DNA from: Haemonchus contortus
Taxonomy: Eukaryota; Nematoda; Chromadorea; Rhabditida; Trichostrongylidae
NCBI GenBank assembly: GCA_000469685.2
Contig: LS997564.1
Coordinates: forward strand, 32,904,296-32,968,295
DNA length: 64,000 bases
Direction of reading: 5' to 3'
Positions 1 to 11,400 of the stretch are shown here, piece after piece. The position numbers and the translations under genes are program-made. How positions within the stretch are numbered: position 1 is the stretch's first letter; the number at the start of each line of letters is the position of its first letter. The notes beneath the pieces are model-generated. The model did no database searches, was not told where the DNA came from, and saw only the letters and a program-made list of their open reading frames with translations.

Positions 1-269
1 GCTAGGCTGACTACGAAATCTAATTGCCGTTCATCACTTTCGCATTGGGCGAAGTTGTCTGCTTGGGTGTGTTGTCTGCTATTGCAGACATTGCGTCGCC
101 TAACTGCACTCGCCCGAACACTCCCTTAACCGCCGTTCTCCCAATGTGAAACTCGTCCAACCCCCCTTTCCAGCTCTTTTTTGACCCTTTCTATTTCTTT
201 TTGTTCATCGTTTTTTGCGCTTTTTTCGTTGTTATCGCTTTATTCTAGAGCAGTTCTATGAATTCCCGT

Positions 270-316
270 CAAAAAAGGGTACCCTAAATTTATCGTAAAC
301 GGTGCCTTTAAGTGAA
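270..316. repeat. Terminal end of MITE family A (copy 1, one end only)
   Basis: This stretch reads, in reverse complement, like the ends found at 5637-5675, 6288-6325, 39297-39330 and 39795-39823. The shared core is AAAGGCAC-G-TT-ACGATAA followed by a GGGTA block. Only one end is present, so the rest of the copy lies to the left of the window or is lost. A short non-autonomous DNA transposon is inferred from the inverted arrangement of the other two copies. Confidence 0.5.
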
Positions 317-3309
317 TAGGGCCGGTAAGTGTAGAGTTGCAGGAGCTTTATCAGAAGACAACAAGAAGATACTTATTGAACTGTCTGGAATGCGCCATGC
401 ATAACGCATATCTAACGGATACAGTCTTTTGATTGATTCCTCTGACTATCACATGTTTTTTGTCTTCGTTAGCAATCCATTTGTTGGATCAAGAGCATTT
501 AGATATGGTTATGTTATCATAGCATCCATCGCATATGCTCTGCATCCGACGGTCGCACCAGCTACAACAGCTACTTAGGCCTCGAGAGAGAAGAGCCAAT
601 TCATGTGAGTCCTATCTTGTAGCTGCTCTACTCCTTTTGTAAGGTTTATAGAATTTACTCATTTTTTTTCAAATGATAGCTGGGAAAGGAAAAAAAGCAA
701 GGAGGCTAGCGAAGGTCTACAGAAATCCCGAAATTAAAAACACTCTGAGGTCAAACAAGGTCCTTTCATGAGAGTAATGAGGGCCAGGAAACTTCGGAAT
801 CAGCTCTTGACCCTTTCTGCATCCCATTTAGCCACTTTCATCGTACAGGGTCTCACGTGGACTAGTCATTGGTTTTACATTCTTATAAATAAAATAAAAC
901 CCACTTTTTGTCTAAAAGACCCTTCAAGAGCTCTAGCTTCCCAGTTAGTGTTACTGCAAAGTATATGTTTTTGTGAGGATCATGAAGACCTTCATTACCC
1001 CAATATTATTAGGACATGAGTTGAAAAGCACAATGCTGTATTAGATGGTCCTTCCGCGCAAGTTCTTCGTACATCGCCCTTTCCCAGAAGTGGCAGTAGC
1101 GTGTGCTCACCCAGTGATATTGGGCCCATCTTCCAGTAACAACGGGAACGCAGTCCCCCCTCCCCCTCCCACTTTATGGGCTGGTCCTGAAAATTCGTGT
1201 GTGCTCCTAACGAGTTCTCGCAACAGTAAAATCCGGGCTTAATGTCACACAACTTTTAAGTATACTCCTGCAAGTGACACTTTTACTTTCTGATGACCGT
1301 CAGGTTGCGTTCAGCCTCGCAGCTTTCACTACAGCCTCTTACTGCTTCAAAATAAGTTACTGGTCATTCCCTCGAAATCACAAAACAATAAGGTTCGACT
1401 GTGAATTAGACTGATATTCCGAGCAATTCGTTACTATCGTCTTCGCTCTTTCTCTGTTCCTCCCTCTGATGTAGTGCTTTAAGGCTTCACTCCCCCTCTA
1501 GAAATGTCTGGGCTGTTCCCTTAGCTATTGAAGGCAGGTCAGCAATTCTCCCCCCTCTCCCCCCCCCCCCCCTCTACGCTCTATACCTCTACTCTAGTCT
1601 TCCCCTTGAGGTGAAGCCTGGAAGGCGAAATAATTCCCATCGTAGGTTGTGCTCACGGTATGGCAAATTGCCAAGACTGTTGAGACGTAATTCTTGAGAT
1701 GCGCCGTGCATTCGATATACAACAGAACCACCAACTTGGCTGCGTTTGCAACTGATAGCCCCAGCAGGCCAATCAACTAAAGAATTGCATCTTAGATACT
1801 GATTTAGTCCTTCCAATGCGCCACGTATTTGGAATCACTCCCGAGTCGTGAAGCCATTTGAATGCATTCGCGTGCCAGCCGATGGTCGAGATAACGTTAT
1901 TATCCCCTTATCGCATGGAAATTAATGGCTTCGAAAGGTCCCACGCTGGATTGAGTCTGTATCTTTTTACTAAAGTGTTTGCAGCCATCTAGGCGAAGAA
2001 GGCATTACCTTCCATTCAAAGATTTTTACACCTAGGAAGTCGGGGTACAAACCCTATTGGTATTTATTATAATGAATGACAAGAATAAGAAAGAGTAACT
2101 GTTTCGAAAGAAGCCGTTTAAACTGATTTTTGGTGGGAAATTCACATAGAATGGAGGCACGTGTAAGCAAGGTGGGCGGATCGGACGAGTTGTCGCGCCT
2201 GCGCCATTATTGATCTCATACCCTTTGCACGTTCTCCTTACGGGTGTTCAACTGATTCTTAAATTAAGACCGAATCTCTGATTTTGCTTCTTTTTTGTTT
2301 CATTATTGGCCACTAATCGATGTCTTATAAAATTAAGTTCTGAGAAATTATGTACGATTAGTGGTGAGCAGTTGATGGTTGGTCGTGTTTTTTATTTACT
2401 ACGGAGGAATTCAATCCGTAAACAACAAAGACATAAAATTTAATTTCGACCAATTTCTATACTGTTTTAAATCACATCACATATTATTATTAATGGCGAA
2501 GACAGCAATTCGAATGAAAACGAACCTCTTAAACCCCATGAATTCCTTTTTGCTCTAAATTTGTGAGTTTGTTGGTATTTTTAAAAAATATATAAATGTC
2601 ATCATAAGGCATTTATATATTTTTAGGCATCATTGTGTCATCGTGCACAGTGCAGATGGTTAAATGGTTTTGTCTGGGTCGTCTCCGACAAATGGTGCAG
2701 CCATTTTGGACCCTGCCATATGGGCACAGGGTTGCCGCGTTGACACAAACTGGGCAGAGAATTTAAGAGTGCTCCAGGACATATCGGCTCCAAGATTTTC
2801 TTTCGGTCCCAGGTTATCAGAGCAGGTGGCCACTAGGGTAGAGGCAACAGTCCAATTTAAGAATTATATATGGGTCCCACTGCCTATGGAGGGACCACCC
2901 CCACTACTACTATGAAAGACGAACGATCCCAGACGACAGCAACACAGATAATCAGACTTTTTTTCCAGTAACTCAGTGATTTACGTGGTTATCCCCCGTG
3001 GGCGAGCCCCCAAAATTGTTTCCCACATTGGAGTCTGGACAAGTTGCCCTGTCTTGCTGTCAATAACGCGGTTAACAACTGCGGAAGATTGCCCTCATAC
3101 ATGTGACTGCCGCGACGCGACCGCGATGTCGATCATGTCGCGAACTTAGCCACATTCGATTTCTTACAATGAAATACGTCAAGAACAGCAGACCGCAACG
3201 AACTGTGCCTAAATCTGTTGGTGGCTCTTCGTCATTTCTGTCCCGCTGTTTGTTCGTGGGTCCCAACTAGAAAAGCACTACGATAGCCATCATGTGTGGG
3301 TAGCAAGAC
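317..3309. other. Gene-free stretch, 5' of the GC-rich repeats
   Basis: No exon series with matching splice sites and codon-like content was found on either strand. Visible items are a C-rich tract around 1547-1576 ending in a run of about 14 C, and an A/T-rich inverted repeat at 2584-2624 with 17-bp arms, one mismatch and a 7-nt loop. The short ORFs here look like chance. Confidence 0.6.
2584..2624. repeat. Short A/T-rich hairpin
   Basis: The arms are 2584-2600 and 2608-2624, AAAAATATATAAATG-C, with a 7-nt loop and one mismatch. It is probably a MITE remnant. It lies far from any gene, so a terminator or regulatory role is not supported. Confidence 0.5.
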
Positions 3310-3800
3310 CGCCATTTGGTTCAAACCCCTCTCCCCATTTAATGTTGTGTCATCGACGCGCCGCTGTCGCCTGCATTCCTCAAGGTCGATAGATTTCCCC
3401 TGCGTCTCGCGTGCCTTTGTTGTCTGCGCAATCCGCTCGGGACGCGCTATTTCATCGCGACGCTAGTCGTCGTGCGTGACGCCCCGCTCACGTACTCGGC
3501 GGCTGGTCGGTTGGGTGGGAGAGCAGATAACACAGAAGTAATGGACAGCTGAATTTCCCGGCATGATAAGTAGGAATCTAGAACGTCCCCTATTGGTGTT
3601 CGTGGGTATGTGTGATAGCGTTTGTTAAAAAGAAGCACGAGCGAGACGTATGCGCCCCTTCTCTCGCATCGATCGATATCCGCAAGTTGCGGTGGGCGTG
3701 GTCAGCGCTGCGGTGTGCTCGGCGACGCGGTCGCGTGCGTGCCTGTCGCATCCCTCCTTATTCGCTTGCCGCTTCATCCCCAGTCTAGCCATTACGATTC
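3310..3800 (+). repeat. GC-rich dispersed repeat with tRNA-like B box, copy 1
   Basis: It begins with a Pol III B-box match, GGTTCAAACCCC, near 3319. It continues as a GC-rich tract with CGACGCGCCGCTGTCGC near 3353, CCCCGCTCACGTACTCGG near 3482 and GGTGGGCGTGGTCAGCGCTG near 3690. The same order of blocks recurs at 4715-5300 and 7815-8345. The tRNA-like head makes a SINE plausible. ORFs called inside it are probably by-products of the GC content. Confidence 0.55.
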
Positions 3801-4370
3801 CTGCTTTGCTTCGCTCCGTCATCACATTCTGCGCCATTTCTGTTGCTATAACTGCATGAACCAGTTCCCTGGGAAAGGCACCGGGCGTCTGTCCTTTAGC
3901 AAAGAAGGGCGTGGTTTTTGCAGTGTTTTATTGTTAGGCGAGATCCACAAGGGCCTAATTGATAGTTGAAATGCAAGAAAACTGGTTACAGAGAAAAGTA
4001 TGGGTGCTACGGTAATGCCGGTGGTCCTGTAAAGAGTGGCGTTACGGTGGGCCGTCGCTGCCGTTGTCTTAACAGAATTCCTAACGGAATTCGAAGTTTC
4101 TGAGGTTGAAATAGGTGGGAGATTTCGGGCAGGAGAGTCATACATTGTGACCATCATCCCCAAATTCGGCACCTCCCGCTCACCATGATGAGGATTTGGG
4201 CGGGACGGGCAAATTGGGCGTGGCTGCAAGGTGGATTCTCAAATTTTGTTTGCTTCCATCTCTTCATTCGCAGAATAAACCGTTTCATTGGATGACATCC
4301 CAGTCACTAAGCCGTGATACTTCTTCTCTTGTCGTTTCTAGGGGTTTTATGGTTGAACGTTGAAATTGCA

Positions 4371-4425
4371 CAAGTGAAGTCGTCCATCTCATAGGGATTC
4401 CTCCTGAGGTGGACGACTTCACTTG
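4371..4425. repeat. 20-bp-arm hairpin
   Basis: The left arm is 4371-4390 and the right arm 4406-4425. They are inverted copies of CAAGTGAAGTCGTCCA-CTC with one mismatch, separated by 15 nt. There is no gene nearby. The form fits the terminal repeats of a collapsed foldback element. Confidence 0.65.
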
Positions 4426-4714
4426 TTTGATTTCCTTCACTCCATCGAATGAGGCTTATCACTTCGAACAAACGCAACACCGAAGTCCCCTAGGGAACCC
4501 AAGTTTCAAACGAGCAGCCTGAGGGACGAGTTTTCGTACTACTCGCACAGATCAGGCACGATTACAATGGTTGGCATTCTTCAAACAACATAGTCGAAAT
4601 TAAAAAACCAGTAATTGTGATGTTACTCCATCGTTGTTTATATTTCTTGTCGGATCAATTGGGTCCTAACTGGAAACTTGGCGCCTTTACCATGTAAATC
4701 AAGTGATGTGAAGT

Positions 4715-5300
4715 GCGCGGTTCAAATCCCCGCTTGCTGTCAGTTGCCTGTCGTCGCCGTGGCGACATTAATGGACCCAATCGCGAGGCCGATTACTTTC
4801 ACCTGCGTCTCTCGCGTGTGTCCTTTTTGCCCTCTCTCCTTGCAGCGCACTCTATCGCTCGTGGACCTGGTTGTCTCGTGCGCAGCTTCGCTTTCATTGC
4901 AGCTGGTGAACAAGCGAGTGAATAGCTCGCTAGGTTCACGGCGAATTGAGCAAACATCGTTGATGACAATTTGTCAACAATTTACCTTGTTGTTGCCAAA
5001 TATACAATTATCGCTGAAGTGCCCGTCGGGGGTGAACTCGCACAAGGACAGCACGTCCCGCCCTCGACATTGATCGGCCACCATCCGTTGCGTGTCGTCG
5101 CAGTGGGCGTGGTCTATGACGGCAACGGCGCGCTTGCGGAAGCAACGCGGTTGCGCCTGATTCGTCACGTTACCCTTACGATGCTCACGTCGCTGCTTTC
5201 CTGCTGCAGTATGGCCACCAGTGTCCTGGCCTGTGCTTCCTCTTACACTCACTGTCATTTTCATCGTGCACTTCTTCGGGCACCGTTTCGGGCCTTCAAT
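4715..5300 (+). repeat. GC-rich dispersed repeat with tRNA-like B box, copy 2
   Basis: The B-box match GGTTCAAATCC is near 4719. It is followed by the CGTCGCCGTGGCGACAT block near 4752, CCAATCGCGAGGCCG near 4778, and GCAGTGGGCGTGGTC near 5100. The blocks are in the same order as in copies 1 and 3 but diverged. The overlapping ORFs at 4678-5073 and 4971-5468 show no recognisable protein and are treated as repeat artefacts. Confidence 0.55.
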
Positions 5301-5636
5301 TTTTGGCTACATTTGCTTGCAGGGCAGAGGGTCGGTCCCGCAGCGATAGCTGTTACAGTACTCGACGGGGTGTGTGTTTACGCAACTTCTTGCAGAAATG
5401 TGAATCGCGTGCGTTATTTCTCGCGATTACTTCCCATTGTCGTTAGTTTCCTACACTTTACCGTGTAAGACTATACCGTGTACTTCTTGGTTCATGAGCT
5501 TTCGACGTCGTTATAGTTAATTTTTCCATCCGCGGAGTGTCATGACGATGGCTAACGTTAATAGTTCGGTGTAATCCCAATATCGGTACAATTTTTCATC
5601 TTTTCCTTTCCACCTGACTTCTTTGCTGATTTTTTA

Positions 5637-6325
5637 GGCAGTTAAAGACACGGTTCACGATAAAAAAAGGTTACTGAGTTTTTCCTTCAGGAATACATAA
5701 TACCCCCATGGGTGGTAGACGGGACCCTCTCGCTTCCACAATGTCGGCGCTAAGGGCGTAGTGGAAGCCCCGTTGCTGCCGTAATTGGCTTTTACGCCCC
5801 TTGATCGATGCCACGTTAGACGAGTGTCGAGACAATACAGATTGCAACTTTTCCACAACCCACACACACAGGACCCACACACAATGAGCTGATCGCCGAG
5901 TGACGAGGCAATGTTTTTCTCCTATTCTTTTTTCCTCTGCTATTCTTTTTGCTGCCGCGATCCCTTTTTTTTATTTTCTACTTCTAGAGGCTGAAAAAGT
6001 GAGCTACTTTTTCTGTTACTAGGGTTTTTTGTTTACTTATGCTTATGAGTTAATGAGTTTTTGCTTACCATAGTCTGCTATTCGCACCAGGACCCACACG
6101 CACGCAGTGAGACGCATTGTATAGCTCGTCCGAAGGCCCCGGTCTTCTTCATTTCTCTGGTCTCATTCTCGCCCAGCCCCTTTTTTATCGGTTCTTCGAA
6201 GCCTTTTTTCACTTTGGAAACACCGATGCAGTTTCTTCACCTTCATCGCACTATTTTAGATCTTGTCTTCCATTTTTCATAATAATCTGGATTACCCAAA
6301 ATTATTGTGAACAGTGCCTTTAACC
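5637..6325. mobile_element. MITE family A, copy 2 (about 690 bp)
   Basis: The terminal inverted repeats are about 35 bp. The left end (5637-5675) reads GTTAAAGACACGGTTCACGA and the right end (6288-6325), in reverse complement, reads GGTTAAAGGCACTGTTCACA, both followed by ATAA. The interior has no transposase-like ORF, so it is a non-autonomous DNA transposon. The same ends occur near 270-316 and bound 39297-39823. Confidence 0.6.
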
Positions 6326-7814
6326 ATGTCCAGCTGGGTATGCTTTAACGTTTGGTGCAGACTAGGTGCTGATCTCAAGGCGCTTATTGTCTTGATGGTT
6401 TTTACGAACATATTGTAGCTCACCTTGTTTATTTTGCGTTGCCCCCGAATCCAGTCAGAGTTCCACTGATCCATCAAAGGTGATGCTACGCGAATAGCCG
6501 CGCGCGACACGCGGCAATTTCGCATAGCATCGCACTTTGTATGGGGCCAGATTCTGGATCAGATCAGCTTTGAGAACCAAACTTTCCGCCCCTTCAGGTT
6601 GGAGACATTTGGTGCTAAACGTTCACAGTAGGGCAAAACGCTTGAATGTCCATTGAAAGCTTTCCTAATTCGTCATCATTGCTGAATCCCATTCAAATGT
6701 CATCAACACTTCAGAGGAATTCAGATACGTGGCGCATCTCGAATCTATGACTTACCGCAATAAACAAAGCAATTCGTTTTTCCCCTACATTCCAAAAGTC
6801 ATATCCTCTATTCCCAAAATTATTCGTAAACCTCCTCACTTCTCTTTATCAATCGGGAGGCGTGGGTTATGAAGTAGGCGGAACTCTTAGTTCTAGATGT
6901 TCTTCTTCTGAGCTTTTGAAGGATTGCTGTACCCAGGTTGTAATAAGATTTGTCCCCTAGCACTACTCCAAACCTTTTTTCTTCGAAAACGCATATTTAA
7001 CTTGAAATTGACAGAAACGGACCCATCTTTGGACTTTAGTCTATTGGCTGCAAGCGGCAATCAATATGAGGCAGCAGTATGATTGACAGATAGATCTGAA
7101 TATTTACTAATACACATTGCAAAAGTGATCAGTACTAGAACCTTATTGATTGGGTTGCCTCCGGACGAGCTAAAATCATGCTAACGCGCAAACTCGTCCA
7201 ACTACACTAATCGGTTGAAGTGAAGTTACTGGTTTTGCTATCTTAGAAATAACTTTAAAGAAAGCATCTGATTCGAATTATTGTTAACTACTCGTTTTCA
7301 AGTTCAGCCTCACAAGCTCCTCCCCCTACCTTACGCCGAAACTCGTCCAAGAAGTAAGTAATACCTGGAAAAATAGGAGTGAAGAGTTTTGATTTCGGCT
7401 GTATTTTTGAATGCCAATTGTTATTGAATTGCCAAGGCAACGATGTCCAGGTTTCCTATTTTCTATTATCAGTTCCAGACTACCGTAACCATTACAGAAT
7501 TCATTAAATTGTATATTTACGGGTCATATGAGGTGAAGACTTTTTTCAAAAAGGCATAGTTAGTGATACTATGCCAACAGACTGCCTTTGCTGACAAACA
7601 ACATCGTGTGATCACAAATGACTCGGTGCCAGACAGGATCTGTTACTTTACATCAGGAATTTGTTTGGGAGGGAACGTTGGACAGCGTATACCCCATAAG
7701 TGAAGCAGCAGTATCCAGTTCGAACAGATTTTGAAGGTTTTGTTTGAGCAAATCCCAATTGGGAAACCCCTACTGAACTCCCATGAATTTGCTGAAACAG
7801 CGGTCTCCCAGTTC
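6326..7814. other. Gene-free stretch
   Basis: A/T-rich sequence. No chained exons, tRNA or long inverted repeat were recognised. Confidence 0.5.
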
Positions 7815-8345
7815 AAACCTCCCCCACCTCCCTTGGTAATTATTTGTTGTGCGTCGCCGCTGCGACATCGACGGCCGCAATCGCGAGGTCGCTCTACTGC
7901 TGTCTGCGTCTCTGACGTGGGCGCCGTCTGCACCCTCTACTATCCGCGTACTGTCGCATGCATGACACTAACCGCCATGTGCGCTGCCCCGCTCACATCG
8001 CAACTGGCGAGTGGGAAGCGGACAACACATCAGATTCGACGGCTGATTGAACAATTGGTCCTAAAACAATTTACCCCAACATCAATGGGTAGGTGGGTGC
8101 AATTATACTCCGTGGCTATAAAGGGTAAATATTCGCGACAGCTTCGCGCGGCACGTCCCGCATACCGATCAATGGCGACGGCGGCCGCCACCCGTCACGC
8201 ACTGATCACGGTGGGCGTGGCCAGCGCTGCGAATGGTCGGCGTTGCGGTGCGTCGCAGTCGCGTGCACGTCGATCGCGCCGCTCCCGCCTTTTCACCGCA
8301 CACACACATTTCGTGGTTTTGGTCAGTCAGTATAGTCACATCACT
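7815..8345 (+). repeat. GC-rich dispersed repeat, copy 3
   Basis: It starts after CAGTTCAAACCTCCC, a weakened B box near 7810. It repeats CGTCGCCGCTGCGACATCGA near 7852, CGCAATCGCGAGGTCG near 7876, CCCCGCTCAC near 7987, and GGTGGGCGTGGCCAGCGCTG near 8210. The 205-codon ORF at 7731-8348 crosses this repeat and has an R/A/T/S-biased composition like translated GC-rich repeat DNA, so it is not called as a gene. Confidence 0.55.
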
Positions 8346-9283
8346 TGATGCATTGTTTTACGTTCCCCCACTCATGACAGTCGTATATGCAGTCTTTTAC
8401 ACCGCTATGACCAAAAAGAAATTTTCATTTTAAAATCACAAACTTTGGATTCATGTGTCATTGCTATCGATTTTTGGGATGTTACTGAGCGGGGGGTCAT
8501 GTCCGGCGCAATGTTGCTTCGCAGCCAAGGCTCTTTGATGACCGCGATGGTGACAAGTGGTCTCACGGCGAATGACGGGGTTACGGTAGGTTGTGGCGAA
8601 ACATGTGTGTGTAATATAATGGCCCTTGAATCCGTGCAAATCAACATGGAGTCCGATTTTTGCGGGAAATTAGTTTGGATTTGAAAATGGTTGGCGTAAC
8701 AATGATTGGAACTTGTTTTGTTCGTCCTTTTCCATCTGGCATTGAATTCATTTTGTTGAAAACATTTGGCTTTTAGTTACTTTCCTTTATTTCTTCCAAA
8801 GTTCACTATTAACGCGATCATTCATTTCCCTTTTCATCGCATTTCTATGTTTTCAATCAATAGTTTAGCCCGTTGTTGTATTTATGGTGGTATGCCTGGA
8901 AAAGAGGTTGAGTAAATGCCGATTGGCTAAATTTTCTGTCGACCTCAAGTTCACAAGCGCGATCAAACTTGAACCAAAGCGTTTTTTCGACGCGAGCTGT
9001 GCCTTGTTGTAGTACAACAGGAATACCTCCTCGGATGATATACAGTATAATGCGAATTATAGAATCTCACAGGGAAAACCCAGAAAACGCATAATCGGAT
9101 GAGAAATGATAAAAAATATTGCTTATCCTCCGTAACCTAAGTAAAAAAGATTGATTGAAAAGTATCTTTCCTGTTTGTGTAAGCGCCTGTTTCTTCATGA
9201 GTGTTGCTAACTTTGATCAAGATATCCCATTCAATAATACATAAATTCCAGAGTTCCTCAGATATCTAATTTTTCTTGTGGCC
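8346..9283. other. Gene-free stretch upstream of the zinc-finger gene
   Basis: No exon was recognised. It should contain the promoter of the gene starting at 9284. A possible trans-splice acceptor, GTTCCTCAG, ends at about 9260, some 24 nt before the start codon. Confidence 0.4.
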
Positions 9284-11400
9284 ATGGAGGAAGCAGCAAC
9301 CCCATGGTCAGGTTGGGACGACGAGGAATCAGATTCGAAAAGTAGGTTTTATTCTATAACAAAATATTTTGGCTGAGTAAAAAATATATTCTGTTTGAAG
9401 CAGACCAGGCATACGATTTCGATTTGAATAGAAATGGTAGAACTGAAGCTAAAAAGGCAGCATGTTGTATGAGATCTCCTATCACTATATTTGTGACCAT
9501 ATGTTAGAGTACAAACACGAGACATCCCACATCCCTTGGTTTTAGAGATGTTTTCCTAGTCCACGAATGTTCCCTCTGATACCATCTTGGATTGGTCAAT
9601 ACTCCATCCTTGCCCCAAGCTTGGACGATCTTGTCAACCATTTTTTTTCAGAGCAAATTTTCTCGGCTCTTTTGTAGCTTATTCCGGACACTATGACGAT
9701 TTATATGCACGTAGTTTTTTTTTGATTAAAAAAAAGTTTGTGGTAGTATTCCTCCGAAGTCTCGTCAAAATTTATGACGACGGAGATCATCGGTGTTTAT
9801 CAAAAAGCTTTTCTTCTGGAGGATCAACGGTTTGGAAGCGCTCGGCAGTAAATCGTGAGGAGTGCTTAGAAGGGGTTCGTAGTCTTTGACGGCTCCTTGA
9901 TGAACGCTGAAAAGAGTTGGATCTGTGTTGGTAGGGAAAGGAAGTCGATTTCGACAAAAAGTATTATTCGAGTATTGATCGATCACACGCATCCTTTTTC
10001 TCTGAAGGATCGCAGACCTACATGCGTTCCACAAATGTCGTTTCTTTGAAGGCAACATATGGAGAGAATCGTTGGGTGCTTCCAGAGTTCAACGAAGTGT
10101 ATTGTTTCAACCGACCGACCGATCGACGGTGTTGCTGGCCACGTGTTGACAACGCTGCACAGCGATCGATACCTCTCACTTGGTCGTGAGCGCAATCTGT
10201 CCTGCGTTGTCAACATGTGGCCACAAGGCCATTGGTTGGTTGGTTGAAACAATGCACGTCGTTGAACTCTGAAACCCATTCGAAATGAAAGCATTTCTAA
10301 TGAACTGTATTGCAAACTTGACTCTGCCTGAGTTATAATCTGCAGATATTGTGGTTACCGCGATACGAACGCATGCGCATTTACGACTACGAATCTTAAT
10401 AATGTTCATTTTTTTTTGAAATACTTCAATCAGTTCACTTGAAGTAAAGGGTATACGTGAGCATTTTTTTGGGCGAACCCACTTTTTTTTGAAGGTCTTT
10501 GTGGGGTTGTGTCATGTTAGCTTGCGAAGACGTGGTGAAAAAATCAGCAGCGAAGAAACTTAAAAATTTGAATTATTCGTTCGAGCGCCCAGGTTTTTTA
10601 TCCTTAGATATTTTTGCTTATATCATTCCTTCAGGAACGTGTGCGCGAACAACTCAGTGAGATGTCCCGTCTTCGTGAAGAACGAAATGGGGAAAGCAAC
10701 AGTGAAAACAGCGCACCTCCGAAACGTCGGCGGGGACGTCCAAAGAAGAACAAAGATGAGCCCAAAGTAAGCTGCTCACATTTTCGAGTAGCTAATCACT
10801 ACAGTTTATTTGTTTCGAAAATTTCAGTCAAATACAAGCAGTACAACCACATCCGGTCCACGTAAAAGAAAAAGCAAAACAAGGCGATCAAGCTCAGAGA
10901 GTACCGGTGAATTAAGCCTTGATGATGACTTGGACGAAGAAGAGGAAGAACACGATGAACCGGAAGATGATCCGGATGACCCTGAATTTGAACCAAACCG
11001 TAGAACTAGCCGTAGGCAGCGAAAAGTGAGCTTGTTCTCGTTATGTTGTTTTTTTGGTTCAAATTTGCAGTTCGTTTACTGTCGGCTTATTTGGAAGAAA
11101 TGAAAGATCCTCGGTATTTTCAGCCTGTGAAGACATATAATCAAAGGGTATTGTTCAAGGAGGAGATGTCGAAGTCAAGGGAATCGTTCGTAACGGTTCG
11201 TGAAGTAATATTTTTGAAATGATTCGGCTATCGATTTCATATGAGTTGCCTTGTTTTAGAAAGCTAGCAGGCGTGGTCGACCTCGTGGTACAGGTAAAAA
11301 GCGAGCTGTTGATACCGTGGTGAGTGGTTGGCCAGAGGGTCTAGATCGTAAGAAGATGATTGCTGGTTCAGATGTAAATGAATACGATCGTTTGATCAAG
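9284..11400 (+). other. Zinc-finger gene: N-terminal AT-hook exons
   Basis: Exons are 9284-9341, possibly 9404-9436, 10635-10766, 10828-11025, 11124-11195 and 11260-11400. Exon 10635-10766 carries KRRRGRPKKNK, and exon 11260-11400 carries RRGRPRGTGKKR. Both contain the minor-groove AT-hook core GRP. Exon 10828-11025 holds a basic stretch followed by a run of D/E. Exon 9404-9436 has acceptor and donor signals but leaves the frame one base out, so either the true exon differs or a base is missing. The 1.2-kb intron before 10635 contains a MITE. Confidence 0.75.

Noticed and set aside
4971..5468. 165-codon plus-strand ORF as a gene
   Set aside because: It overlaps repeat copy 2 and another ORF in a different frame. 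No recognisable motifs or splice context.
7731..8348. 205-codon plus-strand ORF as a gene
   Set aside because: It lies almost wholly in the third GC-rich repeat. The composition is that of translated GC-rich DNA, there is no domain, and the equivalent frame is broken in the other two copies.
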